Assembly: GCA_016187945.1 (NCBI GenBank)
Contig: JACPIT010000001.1
Span: forward strand, 124,001-188,000
Length of the DNA: 64,000 nt
Origin: Opitutia bacterium
GTDB lineage: Bacteria > Verrucomicrobiota > Verrucomicrobiia > Opitutales > Opitutaceae
Reading direction: 5' to 3'
The notes beneath the pieces were generated by a model. The model saw only the letters and a program-made list of their open reading frames with translations, ran no database searches and was not told where the DNA came from. This document shows positions 1 to 8,273 of the stretch, piece by piece (position 1 is the first letter of the stretch; each line of letters begins with the position of its first letter). Made by a program: the position numbers and the translations under genes.

Positions 1-708
1 GCCTTGGACTTGTGCAAGCGAGACGCCGGGGCGGAGCTGCGCGAGCATCGTATAAGTGCGCGCCTTGCGGGCCGTGAGCTCGTCCGACGCGGGCTGCAGT
101 AGCGGCATGAGCGTCGCCGGCAGGAAAAGATCGAACGAGAGCGCGTTGTAGCCGCCGCGGAAGTCGGGAGCGGAGACGCCGACGATCGTGAGCGTCTGGC
201 CGTTGAGCCGGAGCGTTCGGCCGACGACGTCGTCGGCGCGATGGAATTGTTTCCGCCAGAAGCCGTCGGAGAGCACGACCACCGGCGCGCCGCCGGGACG
301 GGCGACCTCGTCTGACTTGAAAAAGCGGCCGAGTTGGGCGCGCACGCCGAGAACGTCGAAGAAATTTCCCGAGACAAACTCGCCGTAGACGCGCGCATCC
401 CGCTCCCCATCGCCAAGAGAAAACGAGCGCGGGCGTTGCGCGGCGACACCTGCCAGCGCCGGGACAAGTTCGCGCAGTTCTCGATACTCGGTCCACGAGG
501 TCGTCACCCAGTTGCCGGTGTCGTCCTTGACCTCGAGCGACATCAGGCGCGGCGCCTCGGCACCCGGCAGCGGGGCGAACAGGGCGCTCTTCAGCCAACT
601 GTAGATGACGGTGTTGGCGCCGATGCCCGCACCGAGCGAGAGGACGATGACGGCCGAGAGAAACGGCGTGCGCGCGAGATTGCGCAGGAGGTGGCGAAGT
701 GAACCCAT
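1..708 (-). CDS. ADOP-family FtsX/MacB-type permease, C-terminal part outside window
   Basis: Only the first 236 codons are inside the window; the gene runs off the left edge. The protein starts with a short cytoplasmic segment (LRNLARTPFLS), then a membrane segment ending in the GIGANT motif. A MacB-like periplasmic domain follows, with the family signature around GLFFDVLGVR-like and GVSLAQ sequences. This is the N-terminal pattern of the ADOP (acidobacterial duplicated orphan permease) family, whose members resemble MacB permeases but have no fused ATPase. The ATG at 708 is 17 bases after the stop of the next upstream permease, which suggests one transcription unit of five permeases. Substrate is unknown. 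Confidence 0.85.
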   Translation of the reverse strand, partial: MGSLRHLLRNLARTPFLSAVIVLSLGAGIGANTVIYSWLKSALFAPLPGAEAPRLMSLEVKDDTGNWVTTSWTEYRELRELVPALAGVAAQRPRSFSLGDGERDARVYGEFVSGNFFDVLGVRAQLGRFFKSDEVARPGGAPVVVLSDGFWRKQFHRADDVVGRTLRLNGQTLTIVGVSAPDFRGGYNALSFDLFLPATLMPLLQPASDELTARKARTYTMLAQLRPGVSLAQVQG

Positions 709-725
709 GGCTCGATGCGAGAAGA

Positions 726-3149
726 CTACTCCGCGCGCAGCGCGTCGAGCGGGTTGACGCGGGTGGCGCGCGCCGCGGGGACGAGGCAGGCGAGCGTCGC
801 GACGATCGCGAAGAACGCGGCGACCGCGGAAAACACGAGCGGGTCGAACGGCTGCACTTGATAGAGTCCATCCTGGAGCAGCCGGCTCGCAGCGAACGCG
901 CCGAGGAGGCCGAGGGCGAGGCCGCTGCCGACTTGCGTGGCGCCGGTGCGGAGCACGAGACCGAGAATGCTCGCGGGGCTGGCGCCGAGCGCCATGCGCA
1001 CGCCGATCTCGCCGGTGCGCTGCGTGACCGCATAGGCCATCACCGAGTAGACGCCGACCGCGGCGAGTAGCGCGGCGATCGCCGCGAACGTGAGCAGCAG
1101 GGCCATCGTCACGCGTTGGACGCCGATGGACTGCTCGACGAGCTGCTCCATCGTCTGCGGCTGCGCGACGGCGAGCGTCGGATCGATTTCCTTCACGAGA
1201 CGGCGGAGAACCGGAATGACGGTCGACGCGCTGAGGCCGGGCCGGGCGACGGCCACCACGTTCATGAACGCGCCGGCGCGTTGGAGTGCGGGAATATAGA
1301 TTTCCTCCGGCGGCGGCGCGGCGAGTCCGGCGGCCTTCACGTCGCGGATGACGCCGACGATGCGGTTTTTCGTGGCGGAGTTCGGACCGTTGAGCAGCAC
1401 GTGGTCGAGCGCGGACTCGCCGGGGAAAAGTTTCTTCGCGAGCGTCTCGTTGATAACGATGACGCGTTCACCATCCGCGCGGTCCTGCGCGTTGAAGAAA
1501 CGGCCCTCGAGCAGACGGATGCCCATGGTGTTGAAATAGCCGACGGAGGCGAAGCGCATGTTGGCGAGCGATTGCTTCGTCACGTCGGGAATCGGCCGGC
1601 CCTGCACGGCGAAGGGGGAAATGAAGCCCGCCTGCGTGAGCGGCATGCCGAAGGCGACGCCGCCGCCGGCGAGTTCGGGGGCTTCGTCGATCTTCTGCTG
1701 CAACTGGCGGTAGAATTCGCGGTTCGCCTCGGGCTTGCCGTAGCGCGCGGCGGGCAGATTGATCTGGCCGAGCGCGCGCCCCTCGACGGCGAAGCCGAGC
1801 GCGGAATTTTGGAGCTTGTAGAAACTGAGCACGAGCAGACCGGCGCAGATGAGCAGCGTGAGCGACAGCGCGACCTGCGCGACGACGAGGAAATGCCGGA
1901 ACGCTTTCGCCGCCGTGCCGCCGCCGGCGCCGCGCGTGTTGTCCTTCAGCACGGTGCCGACATCGGTGCGCGACGCCTGCCACGCCGGATAGACGCCGAT
2001 CAGAACGGCGGCGGCGAGCGCCGTGCCGAGCGAGAACGCGAGCACGAGCGGATCGAGCGCGATCTCGTCTGCGCGCGGCAATTGCGGACCGGCGATAACC
2101 TGGATCGCGCGCAGGCTCCACCAGGCAAACAGCACGCCGAGGACGCCGGCTGCGCACGTGAACACGGCGCTCTCGGCGAGGAATTGCCGGATGACTTCCG
2201 CGCGACGCGCGCCGAGCGAGAGACGGACGGCGATCTCCTTTTGTCGCGCGCTCACGCGGGCGAGGAAGAGGTTGGCGATGTTCGCGCAGGCGATGAGCAG
2301 CACCGCCGCGACGGCGCCCGCCAACGTCCAGAATGTGCGATCGAGATTGCCGAGCACCTGCTGCGTCACGGTGCGCAGCTCGTTTTCGTTTTCTGCATCG
2401 ACGTGATTCGGGCGGTCGGCGCGGAACTGCTTCGCCATCTCGTTCACGCGGAGCTGGGCCGTCGGCAGGGAAACGCCCGGTGCGAGACGCGCGATCGCCT
2501 GGTGGACGATGCCGTTGTCGCGATTCGCCTTCGGGAAATACGGCAGATCGGCCGCTTTCGGCACGACGACATCGGTGCCGTTGAACGGCAGCGGGAGATC
2601 GGGCAGCACGCCGACGACTTCGCGGCCCACGCCGTCGATCTGCACGACGCGGCCGAGGATGCGCGGGTCGGAGCTGAAGCGCGTTTCCCACAGGCGGCGG
2701 CTGATCATCGCCACGTTCGGGCCGGCGTCGGAGTCTTCTTCGGCGGTGAAATTGCGGCCGCGGATCGGTTGCAAGCCGAGGATCGGCAGGAAATTCGCGG
2801 TGACGTGCCAGCCGTTCACCTGCTCGGGTTCGCCGCGGCCCTCGGTGAGCGTGAAGCTGTTGCTCGCCGACATCGAGACGTCCTGAAAGACGTCGGTGCG
2901 CTGCCGGTAGAATTCGTATTTCGCCCACGAGAGCGCGGGCGCCTCGAGGTTGCGCGTCGCATTCTTGGCCCAGACGGAGACGAGCGTCTCCGGGTGCGGA
3001 TACGGCAGCGGCCGCAGCACGACGGCCTGCAAAACGCTGAAGAGCGCGGTGCAGGCGCCGATGGCGATGGCCATCGTGAGCACGGCGACAAGCGTGAAGC
3101 CGGGAGTTTTCGAAAGCGAACGGAAGGCGAAGCGGAGATCGGCGAGCAT
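726..3149 (-). CDS. ADOP-family ABC transporter permease (orphan)
   Basis: A protein of 807 residues with the full ADOP layout: first membrane helix near residues 18-45 (AIAIGACTALFSV), a MacB-type periplasmic domain to about residue 250, an FtsX domain around 265-400 (LLIACANIANLFLARVSAR), a second periplasmic domain, and a C-terminal FtsX domain ending in RATRVNPLDALRAE. The duplicated FtsX core matches two MacB units in one chain. I chose the ATG at 3149 because MLADLRFAFRSL matches the start of every paralogue here; the open frame extends 29 codons further upstream into non-conserved sequence. It follows the permease ending at 3243 by 93 bases. Confidence 0.92.
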   Translation of the reverse strand: MLADLRFAFRSLSKTPGFTLVAVLTMAIAIGACTALFSVLQAVVLRPLPYPHPETLVSVWAKNATRNLEAPALSWAKYEFYRQRTDVFQDVSMSASNSFTLTEGRGEPEQVNGWHVTANFLPILGLQPIRGRNFTAEEDSDAGPNVAMISRRLWETRFSSDPRILGRVVQIDGVGREVVGVLPDLPLPFNGTDVVVPKAADLPYFPKANRDNGIVHQAIARLAPGVSLPTAQLRVNEMAKQFRADRPNHVDAENENELRTVTQQVLGNLDRTFWTLAGAVAAVLLIACANIANLFLARVSARQKEIAVRLSLGARRAEVIRQFLAESAVFTCAAGVLGVLFAWWSLRAIQVIAGPQLPRADEIALDPLVLAFSLGTALAAAVLIGVYPAWQASRTDVGTVLKDNTRGAGGGTAAKAFRHFLVVAQVALSLTLLICAGLLVLSFYKLQNSALGFAVEGRALGQINLPAARYGKPEANREFYRQLQQKIDEAPELAGGGVAFGMPLTQAGFISPFAVQGRPIPDVTKQSLANMRFASVGYFNTMGIRLLEGRFFNAQDRADGERVIVINETLAKKLFPGESALDHVLLNGPNSATKNRIVGVIRDVKAAGLAAPPPEEIYIPALQRAGAFMNVVAVARPGLSASTVIPVLRRLVKEIDPTLAVAQPQTMEQLVEQSIGVQRVTMALLLTFAAIAALLAAVGVYSVMAYAVTQRTGEIGVRMALGASPASILGLVLRTGATQVGSGLALGLLGAFAASRLLQDGLYQVQPFDPLVFSAVAAFFAIVATLACLVPAARATRVNPLDALRAE

Positions 3150-3242
3150 GAAGAAAGGCCAGAGAGGCGAGTGAAAAGTAGTGAGTTGAGAACAAGGGGG
3201 CGGCCGGTAGATCGCTCGTCGCCCATCGCTGGTCATCGGGTA

Positions 3243-5648
3243 TTATTCGGTGCGGAGCGCGAGCATGGGATCGACTTGGGCGGTTCGGCGCGCGGGCAGC
3301 CACGCGGCAAAGCCGCAGACGGCGACGACGACCGCGCTCACTCCGAGCAACAGCAGCGGATCGCGCGGGTTGCTCTCGAAGAGCAGGCTTTCGAGCACGC
3401 GGCCGGCTCCGAAAAATGCGAGCACGCCTGCGCCGAGCCCGAGCGCGACGGCGGGGAAATACTGACGCACGACCGTCCGCGGCAGCGACGCCGGCTCGGC
3501 CCCGAGCGCGAGGCGCACGCCGAATTCCCTGCGCCGACAGGCGACCGCGTAGGCGACGATGCCGTAGAGGCCGAGAGCGGTGAGCGCGGTGGCCACGCCG
3601 GCGAAAGAAGTCGTCAGGGCGGTCTGGAACCGTTGCGGCGCCACCGCGCCGGCGGCGATCGCCTCGAACGGGCGCGTCCACGCGATGGCGACGTCGGGAT
3701 CGGTAGCCTGGATCGCACGGCGAAGCGTGGCGGCGGACGGCAGACTCGCGCCGCGCGGACGCAGCACCAGCCGCGCCCGATACGGCGGCCAATCCGTGTA
3801 GAGGCGGTAGAGCGTCGGCGCGGGCTGCCGGTCTGCGTCGGCGCGCACATCGGCGACGACGCCGACGACCGTGGTTTCGGTTTGGCCATCGCGCGTGATG
3901 CGGCGACCGACGGCGTCCTGCTTCGGAAAGAGCGTTTGGGCGAGCGACTGCGAGAGAATGACGGCGTCGTGGCCACGGTCGCGCGGATCGAGCGTGCGGC
4001 CGGCGAGGATCGGCAGGCCCAACGCGCGGAAGTAGTCGCTGCTGACGAAACGGATGTTCGCTGCAGGACGTTCCGCGGGCGCGCGGCCGTCGCCGAGCAC
4101 CCAGATTTTGTCGATCCACGTTTCGCCTTGAAGCGGCAGCTGGTTGGTGAGCGCCGCGGATTCGATCTCAGGCGACTCGGCGAGCCGCTCCAGCAAGCGC
4201 GCGTAGAACTGACTGCGTTGCGCGTCGGCCGAGTATTTTTCTCCCGGCAGGATCACCTGCGCCGCGAGCACGTGTGTCGCGCGATAGCCCGGGTCGACCC
4301 GCAGCAGACGCGAGAAACTCTGGATGAGCAGCGCCGCGCTCGCGAGGAGCACAAAGCTCAGCGCGATCTGCACCGCGACGAACGTGCGGTGTTTGCGGTC
4401 GGTGCGGCCGCCAGCGACGGCACGCGCGTGGTCGATCGCCGCGCCCGGCGGCTGCGCGGCGAGTTGCCAGGCGGGAACGATTCCGGCGAGCAGGCCGCAC
4501 AGGGCGGCGAGACCGAGCGCGAATCCGACGATGCCCGGGTCGAGCGCCACTTCGCCGACGCGCGGCAGGTTGGCCGGCGCGAAACGCGGCAGCGCGGCCA
4601 CCGCGTAGTTCGCGAGCAGCAAGCCCAGCCCACCGCCGAGCGCGGCGATCGCGAGCGGTTCGAGCAGCGCGAGGCGAAACACACGCTCGCGACTCGCACC
4701 GAGCGCGACCCGCAGGGCGATTTCGCCACGGCGCCGCTCGGCGCGGGCGAGAAGCAGCCCGGCGAGATTCACGCAGCCGATGAGCAACACGGCGCCGACC
4801 GCGCCCATCAGCAGCCAGAGTCCGGTGCGACTCTGGCTCACGATGCTCTCGTGCAGCGGCGTGAGAAAACCGCGGAGCTCGGCGGACTCGCCGGCGTCGC
4901 GCGCGATTTCGGCGCCGAGCGTGTCGAGTTCGCGCGTGGCGGCGGCGGCGTCCACGCCGGGCGCGAGTCGGGCGAAGACGGCGTAGTTGTGGCGGCCCCA
5001 CTTTTCGGCGAGCTCCTCCGGCGCGAAAACGAGCGGCTTGATCAAGTCCGGCCCCGCGTAGCCCGCGGGAGCGATTCGCAGCGCGTCGAGCGCGACGACT
5101 GGCGGCAACACACCGATGATCGTGTGCGGCACACGATCGAGCGTGACGGTGCGGCCGAGCACCGCGGGATCGGCGTGAAATCGTGCGCGCCAAAGCCGAT
5201 CCGACAGCACGACGACTTTCGACGCGGCGGCGTTCTCCTCCGCCGCGGTGAACCCGCGTCCGAGGCTCGGTTGGATGCCGAGCGTCGGCAGGAAGCTGGC
5301 CGTCGCTTGCGTGAGCGCGACGGGCGTGGCGCCGTCGGCGTCGTTCAACGCGACGAGGCTCGGGCTGGCGATTCCGAGTCCGGCGAACGAGCGCGCGCGT
5401 TCGTGCCAGACCTGGTAATGGGCCGCGTTGGCGGGCAGCGGCTGCGACGTGATCGAGGGAGCGAGTTCACGGATCGTCACGAGACGGTCGGGCTCCGCCA
5501 GCGTGAGCGGACGCAGCAACACCGCGTCGAGAATCGAAAACATCGCGGTGCCCGCGCCGATGCCGAGCGCGAGCGTGGCGACGGCGACGAGCGTGAAGCC
5601 CGGTGCTTTTGCGAGCGAACGAAAGACGAAACGGAGATCGGCGAACAC
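3243..5648 (-). CDS. ADOP-family ABC transporter permease (orphan), GTG start
   Basis: A protein of 801 residues with the ADOP architecture. It shows ATLALGIGAGTAMFSILDAV in the first membrane helix, a MacB-like periplasmic domain, an FtsX block (LLIGCVNLAGLLLARAERRR), and a C-terminal FtsX block ending RRTAQVDPMLALRTE. No ATG fits the conserved N-terminus; the GTG at 5648 gives VFADLRFVFRSLAKAPGF, which aligns with the paralogues, and starting further upstream would run into the preceding gene's stop at 5740. It is the third of five consecutive permeases. The terminal motif RRTAQ replaces the usual RATR. Confidence 0.88.
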   Translation of the reverse strand: MFADLRFVFRSLAKAPGFTLVAVATLALGIGAGTAMFSILDAVLLRPLTLAEPDRLVTIRELAPSITSQPLPANAAHYQVWHERARSFAGLGIASPSLVALNDADGATPVALTQATASFLPTLGIQPSLGRGFTAAEENAAASKVVVLSDRLWRARFHADPAVLGRTVTLDRVPHTIIGVLPPVVALDALRIAPAGYAGPDLIKPLVFAPEELAEKWGRHNYAVFARLAPGVDAAAATRELDTLGAEIARDAGESAELRGFLTPLHESIVSQSRTGLWLLMGAVGAVLLIGCVNLAGLLLARAERRRGEIALRVALGASRERVFRLALLEPLAIAALGGGLGLLLANYAVAALPRFAPANLPRVGEVALDPGIVGFALGLAALCGLLAGIVPAWQLAAQPPGAAIDHARAVAGGRTDRKHRTFVAVQIALSFVLLASAALLIQSFSRLLRVDPGYRATHVLAAQVILPGEKYSADAQRSQFYARLLERLAESPEIESAALTNQLPLQGETWIDKIWVLGDGRAPAERPAANIRFVSSDYFRALGLPILAGRTLDPRDRGHDAVILSQSLAQTLFPKQDAVGRRITRDGQTETTVVGVVADVRADADRQPAPTLYRLYTDWPPYRARLVLRPRGASLPSAATLRRAIQATDPDVAIAWTRPFEAIAAGAVAPQRFQTALTTSFAGVATALTALGLYGIVAYAVACRRREFGVRLALGAEPASLPRTVVRQYFPAVALGLGAGVLAFFGAGRVLESLLFESNPRDPLLLLGVSAVVVAVCGFAAWLPARRTAQVDPMLALRTE

Positions 5649-5739
5649 AGGTGGAAGCGATGGGGTGAGGAGGAGAAGCGATGAGTTTTGACGGCGGGCG
5701 GCGAAAAGATCACTGGCGCTCAGCGCTCGCCGCCGCGGC

Positions 5740-8238
5740 TTATTCCGAGCGCAGCGCAACCATCGGATCGACGCGCGTGGCGCGCAGAGCGGGCACGAAG
5801 CAGGCGACCGTCGCCACGGCGGACAGCAGCAGGATAACGAAGCCGTAGATCGTCGGGTCGAAGCGATCGACGCCGAAGAACAGACCCGAATACGCGCCGG
5901 TGAACCAGACCACGAGCGCGAGCGCCGAGAGCAGACCGATCGCGAGACCGAGGCCGAGCTGACGCCCGCTTTGACCGAGAACCATCGCGACGATCTGGCG
6001 ACGGTCGGCGCCGAGCGCCATGCGGACGCCGAACTCCTGCGTGCGCTGGCTGACGGAGAACGCCATCACGCCGTAGACGCCGACGGCGGCGAGCAGCGTG
6101 GCGACACCGCCGAAGAGGCTGAACATCGTTGCGAGAATTTTGTTTTGCGCGAGAAACTCGTCGTGGCTCTGGCGCGGCGTGCTGACGAAATAGAGCGGCA
6201 GGTTCGGGTCGACGGCGGCGACGGCCTTGCGCAACGCGGCGTCGATCGCGTGGGGCGAGCCGCCGGCGGGACGCGCGAGAATCGTCGCGAAGGGTGGGGT
6301 GATGACGTTCAGTGGAATGAACATGCCGACCGTGTTTACCGTCGGGCTGAAGGGCGGAGCGAGCATGACGGTGTCGTGTGTCACGCCGACGATCGTGCGC
6401 CACGGACCGGAATTTCCGGCGGCGAACGGGCGCACCTTGCGGCCCAGCGCGGCGGCGGGACTGCCGAAATTGCGCATCGCAAAAGACTCGCTGACGACAG
6501 CGACCGGCTGGCGCGCGTCGTTGTCGTCGAGCGTGAAACCGCGTCCGGCGACGAGCTTGAGGCCGAGCGTGTCGAAGTAGCCTTCGCTGACGTTTTCAAA
6601 CGAGCCCTGCGGACGGTCGCGCTCGGTAGCGTAGGCGACGCCCTCGACTTCGTAGGGGCCGTTGCCGCCGGTGATCATGCGGAACCGCGACGTCACTGCG
6701 GCCGACGAAATGCCCGGCGTGGCGCGGAGCTGGCGCAGGACACGCTCGTAGAATTTCTTGCGGTCCGCCTCGGTCGGATAGTCGTCGGTCGAGAACAGGC
6801 CGACGCGCGCGCTGAGCACGGCGCCGGTGTCGTAGCCGTAGTCGATGCGCTGCTGGTTGACGACGGAGCGGATCACGAGCGTGGAGAGCACCAGCAGCGC
6901 GCAGGCCAGGCCGATCTGGCTGATGACGAGACCGCGCGTCATGGCATTTGCCGCGCGGCTGGTGTTGCCGCGGCCGGCGTCCTTGAGCGCGTCGGTGGCG
7001 TTGGCGCGCGAAGCGAGGAGGGCGGGGAGCAGTCCCGAGGCGATGGCGGCGAGCGAGGCGATGCCGGCAGTGAAGGCGAACACGCGCGGATCGACGACGA
7101 AGTGAATCCAGAACGGCGGCGGCGGTTGCTGGATCGCGAGCGCGGCGTTGAAGAAATCGATCGCGGAGACCGAGAGCACGACGCCGGCGAGCGCGCCGAG
7201 GCCGGCGAGCAGGACGTTTTCGGTCAGCATCTGGCGCACGAGCCGGCCGCGCGTGGCGCCGAGGGCGTTGCGGACGGCGAGCTCCTTGTGGCGCAGCGTC
7301 GTGCGGGCAAACTGCATGTTCATGACGTTCACGCAGGCGATGAGGAGCACGCCGACGACGGCGCCGAACATGATGTAGAGCATCATGCGCTGATTGCGAC
7401 CGACGAAATTCTGGATCAGCGGGCGAATCGACGCCTCGGTGAAGAGCTTGTTCGTGTCCGGGTAAAGGCTGGCGAGGCGGGCCGCGATGCCGTTCCACTC
7501 GTAGCGAGCCTGGTCGAGCGACACATCGGGCTTGAGGCGCGCAAGGATGCCGACGTTCGGCGCGGCCGCGAGGCCGAGGCCGGCGGCGACTTGGAAATTT
7601 CGCGCGGGCGGTGCGAAGGTGTTGAAGAGCGGCAGCCAAATCTGCTCCTGCTGCGGGAAGGCGAAGCCCGCCGGCATCACGCCGACGATCGTGGCCGCGC
7701 GACCGTTGATGCGCACGGCTTGCCCGAGAATGGTGGGGTCGCCGTTGAACTCGCGTTGCCAGACCGCATGGCTGATGAGCGCGACGCGCGGCGCCTCGGG
7801 CGTGTTGTCGGCCGCGGTGAAGTCGCGCCCCATCGCGGGCCGCACGCCGAGCACGGAGAAGAAGTTTTCCGTGACGTAGGCGCCTTGGAGGCGCTGCGGC
7901 GCGTGCTGGATCGTGATGTTGACCGTCGAGAGATTCAGGTAGGCGGCGAGACCGGAGAACGATTGCTGCTGATCGCGCAGCTCGAGGTAGTCGGCGGGCA
8001 GGAGGCCCGTGGTGACGTCCGGCGGCTGTTTTGGGTCGCGCCATTGCAGATCGACGAGTTGCTCCGAATGTGGGAACGGCATGCCGCGCAGGAGCACGCC
8101 GTCGATGACGCTGAACATCGTGGTGACGCCGGCGATGCCGACGCCGAGAACGAACAGCGCGAGCGCGCAGAAGGACTTTTCCTTGAGCAGCGCCCGCGTG
8201 CCGACGCGAATATCCTGGAAGAAGGCTTCGAGTATCAT
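5740..8238 (-). CDS. ADOP-family ABC transporter permease (orphan)
   Basis: An 832-residue protein starting MILEAFFQDIRVGTRALL. The N-terminal phrase FFQDIRVG is shared only with the permease directly upstream (8274-10793), so these two form a closely related tandem pair. The order is membrane helix, MacB-like periplasmic domain, FtsX block (LLIACVNVMNMQFARTTLRH), second periplasmic domain, and FtsX block ending RATRVDPMVALRSE. The open frame continues upstream to 8973 but the extra sequence is Arg/Ala-rich antisense-frame noise over the neighbouring gene. A 35-base gap separates it from the upstream permease. Confidence 0.92.
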   Translation of the reverse strand: MILEAFFQDIRVGTRALLKEKSFCALALFVLGVGIAGVTTMFSVIDGVLLRGMPFPHSEQLVDLQWRDPKQPPDVTTGLLPADYLELRDQQQSFSGLAAYLNLSTVNITIQHAPQRLQGAYVTENFFSVLGVRPAMGRDFTAADNTPEAPRVALISHAVWQREFNGDPTILGQAVRINGRAATIVGVMPAGFAFPQQEQIWLPLFNTFAPPARNFQVAAGLGLAAAPNVGILARLKPDVSLDQARYEWNGIAARLASLYPDTNKLFTEASIRPLIQNFVGRNQRMMLYIMFGAVVGVLLIACVNVMNMQFARTTLRHKELAVRNALGATRGRLVRQMLTENVLLAGLGALAGVVLSVSAIDFFNAALAIQQPPPPFWIHFVVDPRVFAFTAGIASLAAIASGLLPALLASRANATDALKDAGRGNTSRAANAMTRGLVISQIGLACALLVLSTLVIRSVVNQQRIDYGYDTGAVLSARVGLFSTDDYPTEADRKKFYERVLRQLRATPGISSAAVTSRFRMITGGNGPYEVEGVAYATERDRPQGSFENVSEGYFDTLGLKLVAGRGFTLDDNDARQPVAVVSESFAMRNFGSPAAALGRKVRPFAAGNSGPWRTIVGVTHDTVMLAPPFSPTVNTVGMFIPLNVITPPFATILARPAGGSPHAIDAALRKAVAAVDPNLPLYFVSTPRQSHDEFLAQNKILATMFSLFGGVATLLAAVGVYGVMAFSVSQRTQEFGVRMALGADRRQIVAMVLGQSGRQLGLGLAIGLLSALALVVWFTGAYSGLFFGVDRFDPTIYGFVILLLSAVATVACFVPALRATRVDPMVALRSE

Positions 8239-8273
8239 CGTGGTGCGGGGAGGGGAAAAACGGGCGCGGGCGG

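Noticed and set aside
1116-5684. A very long plus-strand open frame (over 1500 codons) opposite two permeases
   Set aside because: It is antisense to well-conserved genes, rich in Arg/Glu/Ala/Gly, and shows no domain. High GC content with the codon bias of the real genes leaves stop codons rare on the other strand.
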